A stretch of 64,000 nucleotides of DNA, from assembly GCF_023954305.1 (NCBI RefSeq), contig NZ_JAMLIG010000001.1, forward strand, positions 868,001 to 932,000. The letters run 5' to 3'. This stretch comes from Mesorhizobium sp. (GTDB lineage: Bacteria; Pseudomonadota; Alphaproteobacteria; Rhizobiales; Rhizobiaceae). Shown piece by piece: positions 25,246-34,478 of the stretch (position 1 is its first letter; every line of letters starts with the position of its first letter). The notes below the pieces were generated by a model. That model was not told the origin of the DNA. It searched no databases and saw only the letters and a program-made list of their open reading frames with translations. Both the position numbers and the translations under genes were made by a program.

Positions 25246-26715
25246 ATGACGAGCCAGATCATCCCGGTGGAACCCTTCGATTTCATCGCCTTCGGCGGCA
25301 CCGGCGATCTCGCCGAACGCAAGCTTCTGCCCGCGCTCTACCAGCGGCAGCGCGCCGGCCAATTCTGCGAGCCGACGCGGATCATCGGCACGTCGCGCGC
25401 CAAGATGAGCCACAAAGAGTATCGCGAGTTCGCCAGGAAGGCGATCAGCGACCACGTCAAGGCCGCCGAGATCGATCCCGAGGAGCTCCAGACCTTCCTC
25501 GGTCGGCTGCACTACGTGTCGGCCGACGGCAAGTCCGGCGAAGGCTTCGACGCGATCAAGAAGCAGGTCGGCGAAAGCGACCGGATCCGCGTCTTCTACA
25601 TGGCCGTCGCGCCGGGCCTGTTCGGCGACATCGCCAAGCATCTGAAAGCCAACGACCTGATCAGCCAGAAAAGCCGTATCGTCGTCGAGAAGCCCATCGG
25701 ACGCGATCTCGCCTCGGCACAGACGCTCAACGACCAGATCGGCTCCTATTTCGACGAACAGCAGATCTTCCGCATCGACCACTATCTCGGCAAGGAGACG
25801 GTGCAGAACCTGATGGCGCTGCGCTTCGCCAACATGCTCTACGAGCCGCTGTGGAACTCGGCGCATATCGACCATGTCCAGATCACCGTCGCCGAGACGG
25901 TGGGGCTTGAGGACCGCATCGGCTACTATGACAAGGCCGGCGCGCTGCGCGACATGGTGCAGAACCACATCCTGCAGCTGCTCTGTCTGGTGGCGATGGA
26001 GGCTCCGTCCTCCATGGACGCCGACGCGGTGCGCGACGAGAAGCTGAAGGTGCTGCGTTCGCTCAGGCGCATCAACGGCCAGGAGGCGCCAAAGATGACG
26101 GTGCGCGGGCAGTATCGCGCCGGCGCGTCGTCGGGCGGCGCGGTCAAGGGCTACCAGGAAGAGCTAGGCTCCGAGAGTACGACCGAAACCTTCGTCGCGA
26201 TCAAGGCCGAGATCAACAACTGGCGTTGGGCCGGCGTGCCCTTCTACCTGCGCACCGGCAAGCGGCTGGCCACCCGCGTGTCGGAGATCGTCATCGAGTT
26301 CAAGCACATCCCGCATTCGATCTTCGGCGAGAACGCAGGCCGCATCCTCGCCAACCAGTTGGTCATCCGGCTGCAGCCCGACGAGGGGGTGAAGCAGTGG
26401 ATCATGATTAAGGATCCCGGTCCCGGCGGCATGCGCCTGCGCAACGTGGCGCTCGACATGAGCTTCGCGGATTCCTTCCAGGAGCGGAACCCGGACGCCT
26501 ATGAACGGCTCGTCATGGATGTGGTGCGCGGCAACCAGACGCTCTTCATGCGCCGCGACGAGGTGGAGGCCGCATGGAAATGGATCGATCCGATCCAGGG
26601 CGCCTGGGGCGAGAACCGGCAGGACGCGCAGGGCTACACCGCCGGCACCTGGGGACCTTCGTCGGCCATCGCCCTGATCGAACGCGATGGCCGCACCTGG
26701 CACGAGAGCACGTGA
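25246..26715 (+). CDS. zwf: Glucose-6-phosphate 1-dehydrogenase
   Basis: This 489-residue enzyme oxidises glucose-6-phosphate to 6-phosphogluconolactone. It has the cofactor loop GGTGDLAERKL (residues 17-27), the active-site motif RIDHYLGKE (176-184) with catalytic His179, and the substrate contact VEKPIG. The ATG at 25246 has AGGA upstream. The reading frame stays open for almost 2 kb before this start, but that part is antisense to the aldehyde dehydrogenase gene. It is the first gene of the Entner-Doudoroff operon and its TGA shares a base with the pgl ATG. Two 8-bp palindromes (GTCCGGAC, TTCCGGAA) lie 18-35 bases upstream. Confidence 0.97.
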   Translation: MTSQIIPVEPFDFIAFGGTGDLAERKLLPALYQRQRAGQFCEPTRIIGTSRAKMSHKEYREFARKAISDHVKAAEIDPEELQTFLGRLHYVSADGKSGEGFDAIKKQVGESDRIRVFYMAVAPGLFGDIAKHLKANDLISQKSRIVVEKPIGRDLASAQTLNDQIGSYFDEQQIFRIDHYLGKETVQNLMALRFANMLYEPLWNSAHIDHVQITVAETVGLEDRIGYYDKAGALRDMVQNHILQLLCLVAMEAPSSMDADAVRDEKLKVLRSLRRINGQEAPKMTVRGQYRAGASSGGAVKGYQEELGSESTTETFVAIKAEINNWRWAGVPFYLRTGKRLATRVSEIVIEFKHIPHSIFGENAGRILANQLVIRLQPDEGVKQWIMIKDPGPGGMRLRNVALDMSFADSFQERNPDAYERLVMDVVRGNQTLFMRRDEVEAAWKWIDPIQGAWGENRQDAQGYTAGTWGPSSAIALIERDGRTWHEST

Positions 26716-27416
26716 TGGCGGCCTCGGCACGGTGGAGGACGTTGGCGACGCGCGAAGATCTCGCCGCGCAGCTTGCCGCTACCGTTGCCGACCGGCTGCG
26801 TGCGGCGATCGAGGAGAAAGGCGGCGCGACACTCGCGGTGTCGGGCGGCACGACGCCCGCGCTGCTTTTCGAGGCGCTTTCGCACAAGGATCTGGATTGG
26901 GCGAAGGTGATCGTCACGCTCGTGGACGAACGTTTTGTGCCGCCCTCCTCGGAGCGCTCCAACGAACGGCTTGTGCGCGAGACATTGTTGCGGAACGAGG
27001 CGCGGCTGGCTCGATTCGTCGGGCTTTATTCGGATGTACCGGACGTCGAGGCCGCGGCCCGACAGGCCGAGGCAGGCCTGTCGTTGCTCGGTCCGGTGCT
27101 CGATCTCGTCGTTCTTGGCATGGGAACCGACGGGCACACCGCCTCGTTCTTTCCCGACGCACCGAACCTCGACGCTTTGACCGACGTTGCGCAGAAGCGG
27201 CGCGTACTGGCAGTCGACGCCCCATCGGGCGGCGAGCCGCGCATCACCCTGACGCTGCCTCTCATCGTCGACGCACGGCTTCTCCTGCTTCACATCGAGG
27301 GAGAAGCGAAGCGCAAGGTGCTTGAGGCGGCGCTTGCTCATGCGCCGCCCCGCCTTCCGATTGCGCGCGTCTTCGACGCCGCACCTTCGCCGATCGACGT
27401 CTACTGGGCTCCATAG
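26715..27416 (+). CDS. pgl: 6-phosphogluconolactonase
   Basis: This 233-residue enzyme hydrolyses 6-phosphogluconolactone made by Zwf. It shows the NagB/RpiA-like pattern of the DevB-type lactonase: TLAVSGGTTPALLFEAL, VTLVDERFVPPSSERSNER and VVLGMGTDGHTASFFPDA. The ATG at 26715 overlaps the zwf stop by one base (TGATG), so the two are translationally coupled. Length is normal. It lies ten bases upstream of edd. Confidence 0.95.
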   Translation: MAASARWRTLATREDLAAQLAATVADRLRAAIEEKGGATLAVSGGTTPALLFEALSHKDLDWAKVIVTLVDERFVPPSSERSNERLVRETLLRNEARLARFVGLYSDVPDVEAAARQAEAGLSLLGPVLDLVVLGMGTDGHTASFFPDAPNLDALTDVAQKRRVLAVDAPSGGEPRITLTLPLIVDARLLLLHIEGEAKRKVLEAALAHAPPRLPIARVFDAAPSPIDVYWAP

Positions 27417-27426
27417 GAGATCCGCC

Positions 27427-29256
27427 ATGTCCGCCCTGAAAGCCATCGAAGCCATCACCGACCGCATCCGGGAACGCTCGCTGCCCGGCCGCGAAATCTA
27501 TCTCGAGCGGGTCGACGCCGCTGCCGGTACACGCGCCAACCGCGCCGTACTCTCCTGCGGCAACCTCGCGCACGGTTTCGCCGCCTGCGGGCCCCAGGAG
27601 AAGGTGGCGCTGGGGGGCGATGTCGTGCCCAATCTCGGCATCATCACCTCCTACAACGACATGCTGTCGGCACATCAGCCGTTCGAGACCTTCCCCCAGC
27701 TGATCAAGCAGGCGGCGCGCGAGGCGGGCGGCATCGCGCAGGTGGCGGGCGGCGTGCCTGCCATGTGCGACGGCGTCACCCAGGGCCAGCCCGGCATGGA
27801 GCTGTCACTTTTCTCGCGCGACGTGATCGCCATGGCGACGGCGATCGGCCTGTCGCACAACATGTTCGACGCGGCGGTCTATCTCGGCGTCTGCGACAAG
27901 ATCGTGCCGGGCCTGGTCATCGGCGCGCTGACCTTCGGCCACCTGCCGGCGGTGTTCATCCCGGCCGGACCGATGACGACGGGGCTGCCCAACGACGAGA
28001 AGGCGCGGGTGCGTCAGCTCTATGCCGAGGGCAAGGTGGGCCGCGCCGAATTGCTCGAGGCGGAATCGAAATCCTACCACGGCCCGGGCACCTGCACCTT
28101 CTACGGCACGGCCAATTCCAATCAGATGCTGATGGAGATCATGGGCCTGCACACGCCTGGCGCCTCCTTCGTCAATCCCGGCACGCCGCTGCGCGACGCG
28201 CTGACCCGCGAGGCGACGAAGCTGGCGCTCAGCCTCACCCATCTCGGCAATGCCTACACGCCTGTCGGCCGGATGATCGACGAGCGCTCGATCGTCAACG
28301 GCGTCGTCGGCCTGCACGCGACCGGGGGCTCGACCAACCACACGATCCACCTCATCGCGATGGCGCAGGCGGCGGGTATCCGCCTCACCTGGCAGGACAT
28401 CTCCGACCTGTCGGACATCGTGCCGCTGCTGGCGCGGGTCTATCCGAACGGGCTCGCCGACGTGAACCATTTCCATGCCGCCGGCGGCATGGGTTTCCTC
28501 ATCCGCGAGCTTCTGTCCGGCGGCTATCTCCACGACGACGTGCGCACGATCTGGGGCGAAGGGCTGGCGGACTACGCGATCGAGGCGAAGCTCGGCGCGG
28601 ACGGAACGGTGGTGCGCGAGCCGGCGCCGGCGGTCAGCGGCGACGACAAGGTGCTGGCGACCGCGGCGAAGCCCTTCCAGCCGACCGGCGGACTGAAGGT
28701 GCTGAAGGGGAACATCGGCGCAGCGATCGCCAAGACGTCGGCCGTGAAACCGGAGCGGCGGCGGGTCGAGGCGCCGGCCATCGTCTTCCACAGCCAGGAG
28801 GAGATGAACGCCGCCTTCAAGGCGGGCCAGCTCGAAAGGGATTTCGTCGCCGTGCTGCGCTTCCAGGGGCCGAAAGCCAACGGCATGCCGGAACTGCACA
28901 AGCTGACGACGGTGCTGGGCATCCTGCAGGACCGCGGCTTCAAGGTGGCGCTGGTGACCGACGGGCGCATGTCCGGCGCATCCGGCAAGGTGCCGTCGGC
29001 GATCCACGTCACCCCGGAGGCACTGGACGGCGGCGTGATCGGCAAGATCCGCGACGGCGACCTGATCCGCCTCGACGGCGAGGAAGGCACGCTCGAAGTC
29101 TTCCTGTCGGCGGAAGAGATCGCGGCGCGAAGCTGCGCGACCGCCGATCTCTCAGCCAACAGCTTCGGGATGGGACGCGAATTGTTCACGGCCTTCCGCG
29201 CCTTGGCCGGGCGCGCGGAGGCGGGCGCCAGCGTCTTTTTCCTGATCAGGCGCTGA
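27427..29256 (+). CDS. edd: 6-phosphogluconate dehydratase
   Basis: This 609-residue IlvD/Edd-family enzyme removes water from 6-phosphogluconate to give KDPG in the Entner-Doudoroff pathway. It has the family stretches SYNDMLSAHQP, GVPAMCDGVTQGQPGMELSL, GTCTFYGTANSNQMLME and TDGRMSGASGKVPSAIHVTP, with cysteines placed for an iron-sulphur cluster. The start ATG at 27427 follows AGGAG. KDPG aldolase (eda) is not adjacent. The 3' end overlaps the convergent DUF982 gene by 11 bases. Confidence 0.96.
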   Translation: MSALKAIEAITDRIRERSLPGREIYLERVDAAAGTRANRAVLSCGNLAHGFAACGPQEKVALGGDVVPNLGIITSYNDMLSAHQPFETFPQLIKQAAREAGGIAQVAGGVPAMCDGVTQGQPGMELSLFSRDVIAMATAIGLSHNMFDAAVYLGVCDKIVPGLVIGALTFGHLPAVFIPAGPMTTGLPNDEKARVRQLYAEGKVGRAELLEAESKSYHGPGTCTFYGTANSNQMLMEIMGLHTPGASFVNPGTPLRDALTREATKLALSLTHLGNAYTPVGRMIDERSIVNGVVGLHATGGSTNHTIHLIAMAQAAGIRLTWQDISDLSDIVPLLARVYPNGLADVNHFHAAGGMGFLIRELLSGGYLHDDVRTIWGEGLADYAIEAKLGADGTVVREPAPAVSGDDKVLATAAKPFQPTGGLKVLKGNIGAAIAKTSAVKPERRRVEAPAIVFHSQEEMNAAFKAGQLERDFVAVLRFQGPKANGMPELHKLTTVLGILQDRGFKVALVTDGRMSGASGKVPSAIHVTPEALDGGVIGKIRDGDLIRLDGEEGTLEVFLSAEEIAARSCATADLSANSFGMGRELFTAFRALAGRAEAGASVFFLIRR

Positions 29257-29488
29257 GACGGGATTCCTCGACGGCGTAGACGAAGATGCGCCTGGCGATA
29301 TGGACGGAGGTGCGACCGCTGGCGGCGTCGTCGCAGGCGCGATGTGCGGCATAGTACCATTTGCCGCGCGTTTCGGGCCAGCCTTCGCGCAGTAGATCGA
29401 GGGCCTGGTCGAGCGTGCGGATTTCAGCGGTTTTGCCGTCTCCGGCCTTCAGGACAACCGGCTCGTGGAACGTCTGTTCGACCGACAT
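29246..29488 (-). CDS. DUF982-domain protein
   Basis: This 80-residue soluble protein has the DUF982 pattern found mainly in Rhizobiales. A short strand region (EPVVLKAGDGKTAEIRTLDQ) leads to the conserved helix LDLLREGWPETRGKWYYAAH, followed by RIFVYAVEE. Families of many copies are common in these genomes and their role is unknown. I chose the ATG at 29488 because the domain begins there. It converges on edd, with an 11-base overlap. Confidence 0.85.
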   Translation of the reverse strand: MSVEQTFHEPVVLKAGDGKTAEIRTLDQALDLLREGWPETRGKWYYAAHRACDDAASGRTSVHIARRIFVYAVEESRLSA

Positions 29489-29609
29489 TGCGCACACTCC
29501 TCGACAAGCGTCGAAAGAACGGCGCCGGCGCGAAATGGTTCCGCGCGCCGGCGGGATTTTTTCATCTTGTGCCGCATCCCTTGCGCCAGGCTGGCCGCGG
29601 CGCGCGCCG

Positions 29610-30572
29610 TCAATAGGTCGTCCGCCGTTCTTCGCTTGGCGGGCGACCGAACTGCAGCCGGTAGGACTGGGCGAAGTAGGAGTGCGAGGTGAAGCCGGTT
29701 GCAATCGCCACGTCGAGGATCGGCATGTTGGTCTGGCGCAGCAGTTCGCGGGCGCGCTCGAGGCGCAGGCGCATGTAATAGCGGCCGGGCGTCATGTTGA
29801 GATGGCGCAGGAACAGCCGCTCCACCTGGCGCACCGACAGGCCGGCGGATTTGGCCAGCTGCACCGCCGAGAAAGGCTCGTCGAGATTGTCGGCCATCAG
29901 TTCGACGATCTTGCGCAGCTTCTCCGACTTGCCAGTCAGGTCGCGCTCCGGGCCGACACGCTGGCGGTCGCCGGCCGAGCGGATGCGCTCGTGCTGGAAC
30001 TGGTTGGCGACCTCGTTGGCCAGGCCGGCGCCGAAATCCGAACGGACGATCTCCAGCATCAGGTCGATCGAGGTGGTGCCCCCGGCGCAGGTATAGCGCT
30101 TGCGATCTATCTCGAAGACGTTGCCCGTGCAGTCGATCTCGGGGAAACGCTCGCGAAAGCCGGCGCGGTTCTCCCAGTGGATGGTGCAGCGGTGCCCCTC
30201 GAGCTGGCCGGCCTCCGCGAGCAGGTAGGAACCCACGGACAGCGCGCCGAGCGCTGCGCCCCGCCGGCCAAGATTGCGCAGACCCGACAGCACCTTCGAC
30301 TTGCCGGGAAAGTCGATCGACAGTCCGACGCAGACGAACAGGATGTCGACCGGCGGCAGGTCGGCAATCGCATAATCGATCTTCAGCGGCAGGCCGTTGG
30401 AGGCCATGACCGCGTCGCCGTCAGCCGAAACCGTCTTCCAGGAATAGAAATCGCGCCCGAGCATGCGGTTGGCCGAACGAACGGTGTCGATCGCGGCCGC
30501 CAGCGAGAACATGGAAAACTTGTCGACCAGCAGAAAGGCGAATTGCCGGCCGGAAGCGGAAGGTTCGGGCAT
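29610..30572 (-). CDS. GlxA-family transcriptional regulator (DJ-1/PfpI + AraC)
   Basis: This 320-residue regulator has an N-terminal class-I amidotransferase-like (DJ-1/PfpI) domain, residues about 10-180, with the LSVGSYLLAEAG elbow, where the usual Cys of the nucleophile elbow is replaced by Val. A C-terminal AraC domain with two helix-turn-helix units follows (FSAVQLAKSAGLSVRQVERL; ILDVAIATGFTSHSYFAQSY). GlxA-type proteins often control catabolism of arginine, betaine or other nitrogen compounds. No target gene is apparent beside it. It lies downstream of the folD repeat element on the same strand. Confidence 0.87.
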   Translation of the reverse strand: MPEPSASGRQFAFLLVDKFSMFSLAAAIDTVRSANRMLGRDFYSWKTVSADGDAVMASNGLPLKIDYAIADLPPVDILFVCVGLSIDFPGKSKVLSGLRNLGRRGAALGALSVGSYLLAEAGQLEGHRCTIHWENRAGFRERFPEIDCTGNVFEIDRKRYTCAGGTTSIDLMLEIVRSDFGAGLANEVANQFQHERIRSAGDRQRVGPERDLTGKSEKLRKIVELMADNLDEPFSAVQLAKSAGLSVRQVERLFLRHLNMTPGRYYMRLRLERARELLRQTNMPILDVAIATGFTSHSYFAQSYRLQFGRPPSEERRTTY

Positions 30573-30634
30573 GGCGGCGTTCTACAGGATCGCGGGAGAA
30601 GCGGGAAGGAGGGGGAGTAAGGCGGTGGGCGGTG

Positions 30635-30752
30635 GGCAGTAGGCAGTAGGGCTTAGGCAGTAGGAGGATTACCCATCCAGGCAGGAGGCACCAACAGAAT
30701 TCGGCTTCCTTACTGCCCAAGCCCTACTGCCTAAGCCCTACTGCCTACTGCC
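30635..30752. repeat. Inverted repeat element with 30-bp perfect arms (GGCAGTA type)
   Basis: Bases 30635-30664 (GGCAGTA repeated, with GGGCTTA between copies) are the exact reverse complement of 30723-30752, with a 58-base loop between. Weaker copies of the same units continue outside the left arm to about 30615 and inside the right arm from 30707. The right arm ends exactly at the folD stop codon. The CCTACTGCC core also occurs at the right end of the array near 17925-17938. No gene is enclosed. Confidence 0.92.
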
Positions 30753-31652
30753 TCAGAACTTCGGCGCTTCGACCCCCGCCGCCCGGCAGGCGGCGACCAG
30801 CGTGTTGGCCATAAGCATGGCGATGGTCATCGGCCCGACCCCGCCGGGGACGGGCGTGATCGCGCCGGCGCGTTCCGCGGCGCCCGCGAACGCGACGTCG
30901 CCGACCAGGCGGGATTTTCCCTCGCCCTTCTCGGGTGCCGGGATGCGGTTGATGCCGACGTCGATCACCGTGGCACCGGACTTCACCCAGTCGCCCTTGA
31001 TCATTTCGGGCCTGCCCACCGCCGCGACGAGGATGTCGGCGGTGCGGCAGAGCCCGGCAAGATCCTTCGTCTTCGAATGCGCGATGGTGACGGTCGCGTT
31101 GGCGGCGAGCAGGAGATTCGCCATCGGTTTGCCAACGATGTTCGAACGGCCGACGACGACCGCGTTGAGGCCGGCTAGATCGCGGCCGCGCACGCGCTCG
31201 ATCAGCAGCATCGACCCGGCGGGAGTGCAGGGCACGAAGGCGGTATCAAGAACGCCGGCGCCGAGCTTGCCGACATTGATGAAGTGGAAGCCGTCCGCGT
31301 CCTTGTCCGGCGAGATCGCCTGGATAACCTTGCCGGAATCGATATGGGCCGGCAGCGGCAGCTGGACGAGAATGCCGTGGATGGCGGGATCGGCATTGAG
31401 ATCGTCGATCAGCGCAAGCAGATCCGTCTCCGGCGTATCGGCCTTGAGCGTGTGCTGCACCGAATGGAAGCCGCACTCGCGCGCCTTTTTCGACTTCGAG
31501 GCGACGTAAACCTGGCTGGCGGGATCCTCGCCGACGATGACCACGGCCAGGCCCGGCCTTACGCCGGTCTTCGCGACCAGCTCGACGGTCGCCTTCGCCA
31601 CCGTCGCGGCGACGTCCTCGCCCGCCTTTTTGCCATCGATGATTTCCGCCAT
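30753..31652 (-). CDS. folD: Methylenetetrahydrofolate dehydrogenase / cyclohydrolase
   Basis: This 299-residue bifunctional enzyme interconverts 5,10-methylene- and 10-formyl-tetrahydrofolate. It has the catalytic Lys in YVASKSKKARECG, the ILVQLPLP stretch, the cofactor loop VVGRSNIVGKPMANLL and the C-terminal PVPGGVGPMTIAML. Length is normal (about 290-300). The stop codon abuts the inverted repeat element at 30635-30752, which may form its terminator. Confidence 0.97.
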   Translation of the reverse strand: MAEIIDGKKAGEDVAATVAKATVELVAKTGVRPGLAVVIVGEDPASQVYVASKSKKARECGFHSVQHTLKADTPETDLLALIDDLNADPAIHGILVQLPLPAHIDSGKVIQAISPDKDADGFHFINVGKLGAGVLDTAFVPCTPAGSMLLIERVRGRDLAGLNAVVVGRSNIVGKPMANLLLAANATVTIAHSKTKDLAGLCRTADILVAAVGRPEMIKGDWVKSGATVIDVGINRIPAPEKGEGKSRLVGDVAFAGAAERAGAITPVPGGVGPMTIAMLMANTLVAACRAAGVEAPKF

Positions 31653-31746
31653 GGCGCGCCCTCCCCCGTTCGGATGGCGCGGTCATGCCACGAAATGCCG
31701 TCGAGTCCTACCGGGCAATGCGGCACACGATGCCGCAATTCCTATG

Positions 31747-34266
31747 TCAGGCCCGGCTGCGCGCGCGGTTGACGGCGAGATCGCGCACCGCGTCCCGGAA
31801 TTCGCGCAGGCTCTCACGGATTTCGTCGATCGCGTTGTTTTCGGCCCTTGCCTGCTGATGCTGGAAGGATTGCGGCTGCGGAGGCGGAGCCGACTCCTGC
31901 GGCGGAGACCAGCCCGTCGGCGGCGCATATTGCGGTTGGGCGGGCCAGGGCTGCGGCGCCTGCATGTTGAGCGGCAGGTGCGGCAAGGGATAGACCGGCT
32001 GGACGGGATAGGCGGACTGGGCGTAGCCCGGCTGCGGCCAGGACGCCCACTGCGGCGCGGCCGGCTGCGGCGGGTAGGCCGGCTGCGGCGGTCTGGCGGC
32101 GAGCCAGGCCTGGTAGGCCGCCTGCTGCTGCGCCGCATAGGCGGCCTGCTGGTCCCACCAGGGTTGCGGCGGAACGGGTTGCTGCATCGGTGCCGCCTGT
32201 GCGGGATAGCCGGGCGGTGGGGCAAACGGATAGGCGTGGGCGGGGTTCATCGGCGAATCCTTCTTGCCGTCGTCGGAGAGCGTGGAGGGTTTGGGAGCGT
32301 CGGCGCCACCGGCCGGCGCGGCTTTCTGAGCGTCTGTCGTGGCGGGACCAGCGGTGCGGGCCGCGCGCGACGGCTTGGGGGAAGGCGGCGGATCGAACGT
32401 CCACTCCCCCGCTGCCGAACGCATGATGCGGTCGATCTCGTCTTCCGGCTCGGGGCGGGCGCGGGCCGGGGCACGGCGCGGCGCGGGCGGAACGGCGGGG
32501 CTGCCGCCGCCTCCGGTGCGCAGGCTGTCGACCGCCCCGCGGACGCCGCCGATGCCGATGCCGGCCATGAAGCCGAGTATGGTGGCTGCAATCACCATCA
32601 TCGAGCGCGACGGGCCGAGCGCCTCCAGCGGCGGCTGAGCCACGGAGATGACGCTCATATTGGCCGTATTGATGCCGCGCTGCTCGCTCGTCTCTCGCGC
32701 CCGCAAGAGGAAGGATTCGTAAACGGCGCGCTTGGCCGCCGCTTCGCGTTCCAGTTCACGCACGGTGACGAGGTCCTCGCTGACCTGGGCCTGGCGCGAC
32801 TTAAGCTGGGCGAGCCGGCTGGCGAGATCCTGCTCGAGCTGGACGGCGCGCTTCAGATCGACCTGGATCGAGGAGTTGATGCGCCGCAGTTCGGAGGCGA
32901 GCGATTCGCGAGCGCCGGCGAGCTGGGCTTCGGCGGCGAGACGCTCCGGGTGGCGCGGCCCGAGCCTGACCGACAGACGCTCGACCTCCTGCTTGGAGGT
33001 CGCGTACTGGGTGCGCAGTTCGGCCATGACCGGAGAGCTGATCTGCTCCGGCAGGCTGCCGCCCACGATCGCGTCGGGATTGAGGTCGCGGATCGAGGCG
33101 GCACGCGCATTGAGCTCGATCGTGCGGGCGCGGGCGATCGTCAACTGCTCGTTGAGCTTGACCATCTCGTCGTCGGAGATGAGCCGGCCCTGGGCATCGA
33201 ACAGGTCCCGTTCGGTCCTGTAAGCCTCGACCTTGCGCTCGGCCTCCTCGACGCCCTTCTGCATTTCGGCAAGCCGCGAGGTCAGCTCGTCGGAGGCGCG
33301 GCCGGCCGTGTCCGACTGGATGTCGCCGTAGGATTCGAGAAAGGTCTGGGTCAGCGTGTTGGCGATCAGCGCCGACTTCTCGGCGCTCTGCGTGACAGCG
33401 GAGATCGAGACAACGAAGGTCTTGCCGCCGCGCTCGACGTCCAGGCTTTCGGCAAGGCCCTGGATGGCGAGCGCGCGGCGCAAATCGCCCTCGTTCTTTT
33501 CGCTGCGCGAGAAGATGGAGCGCAGTTCGGAGATCAGCGTCTTGAGACCGAAGCTCCTTTCCTGGCCGTTGAATTCCGGATCGGCGGCGAGGTTCAGCTT
33601 GTCGACGACCTTGGCCAGGACGTTGCCGGAGGTCAGCACCTTTACCTGGTTCTCGACGATGGCCAGCGTGGCGTCGTTGGGCAATCCGCCCTCGGTGACG
33701 TTGCGGTCGGAGATCTTGATGTCGCGCGGGTCGACGAGCAGTTCGGCGACCGATTCGTATTTCTTCGGAGTCGACAAGGCGATGACGACGCCGAGCGCGG
33801 CACCTGCCACGGTGGTGGCGAGGATGATCCAGCGCGACCGGACGATGCCGCTCCAGATCTTCAGCGGATCGATCAGCGGGCGCCACACCTCGCCTTCCGC
33901 CGCAGCGGGAGCCGGCTGCGGGGCCGAGCCCGTATTCGCCAGCCCGGGCTGGGACGCCGGGCGGGGCGCGGATCCGACGGCGGCCGACACCGCGGGAGGG
34001 GAGACGGGAGCATCAGGCGGGGCGGCGTTTCGGGCCGCCGGTTCGGCTTCCGGCCGTGCCGCCAGCGCATCGAGCAGGGGGGTCGACTTGGCCTCGCGGC
34101 GCGAGCGGGCGAGCCGATGACGCTCCGCCGGCGACAGGCCTTCGGGCACGTAGGAGGTGAGAGAGGCGGGCGACGGGGCGGCCGCGGACGGCTTCGCCCG
34201 CTGCTGCCCGAAGGAGAGCAGGGAGCGCGGGGGCTTGCCCTGGTCACGTTTGTCCGGGTTGAACAT
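31747..34266 (-). CDS. GumC/Wzz-family exopolysaccharide chain-length protein with Pro-rich tail
   Basis: This 839-residue protein has two membrane segments, near residues 145-165 (IILATTVAGAALGVVIALS) and about 560-580 (MMVIAATILGFMAGIGIGGV). A long periplasmic region lies between them, with coiled coils (residues about 300-520). This is the PCP-2a layout of exopolysaccharide co-polymerases. Two features are unusual: a 130-residue cytoplasmic N-terminus, and a C-terminal tail of about 250 residues rich in Pro, Gln, Tyr and Ala in place of the usual BY-kinase. The ATG at 34266 starts MFNPDKRDQG. It diverges from the flippase gene. Confidence 0.87.
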   Translation of the reverse strand: MFNPDKRDQGKPPRSLLSFGQQRAKPSAAAPSPASLTSYVPEGLSPAERHRLARSRREAKSTPLLDALAARPEAEPAARNAAPPDAPVSPPAVSAAVGSAPRPASQPGLANTGSAPQPAPAAAEGEVWRPLIDPLKIWSGIVRSRWIILATTVAGAALGVVIALSTPKKYESVAELLVDPRDIKISDRNVTEGGLPNDATLAIVENQVKVLTSGNVLAKVVDKLNLAADPEFNGQERSFGLKTLISELRSIFSRSEKNEGDLRRALAIQGLAESLDVERGGKTFVVSISAVTQSAEKSALIANTLTQTFLESYGDIQSDTAGRASDELTSRLAEMQKGVEEAERKVEAYRTERDLFDAQGRLISDDEMVKLNEQLTIARARTIELNARAASIRDLNPDAIVGGSLPEQISSPVMAELRTQYATSKQEVERLSVRLGPRHPERLAAEAQLAGARESLASELRRINSSIQVDLKRAVQLEQDLASRLAQLKSRQAQVSEDLVTVRELEREAAAKRAVYESFLLRARETSEQRGINTANMSVISVAQPPLEALGPSRSMMVIAATILGFMAGIGIGGVRGAVDSLRTGGGGSPAVPPAPRRAPARARPEPEDEIDRIMRSAAGEWTFDPPPSPKPSRAARTAGPATTDAQKAAPAGGADAPKPSTLSDDGKKDSPMNPAHAYPFAPPPGYPAQAAPMQQPVPPQPWWDQQAAYAAQQQAAYQAWLAARPPQPAYPPQPAAPQWASWPQPGYAQSAYPVQPVYPLPHLPLNMQAPQPWPAQPQYAPPTGWSPPQESAPPPQPQSFQHQQARAENNAIDEIRESLREFRDAVRDLAVNRARSRA

Positions 34267-34320
34267 TCGCCCGTGCCGCCTTTTTTCGGGTCGTGTCGAT
34301 CGAGTGGGTGGGTCCAATCG

Positions 34321-34335
34321 TTAAGGCACGCTAAA
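34321..34335. promoter_or_regulatory. CtrA-like site upstream of GumC-like gene
   Basis: TTAAGGCACGCTAAA matches the CtrA pattern TTAA-N7-TTAA with one mismatch in the second half. A further pair of TTAA half-sites, with an 8-base spacer, lies at 34356-34371. Both fall in the 212-bp region between the GumC-like gene and the divergent flippase gene. Confidence 0.4.
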
Positions 34336-34478
34336 GAGCCATGGAAAACAAAAGGTTAATTTTGTCGTTAAGAGGACCGGCGAACACCACATTTTTCGCG
34401 AGCCGCGGGGGCGAGCCTCCACCTTGGCGTGCGCCAATCCGAACGACGCGTTAAACTTTCTTTGCTACCGGTTCGCAC

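Noticed and set aside
31537..34359. Plus-strand open frame of 940 codons across the GumC-like gene
   Set aside because: It is antisense to a gene with membrane segments and family motifs; its own composition is low-complexity Arg/Gly-rich and has no ribosome binding site.
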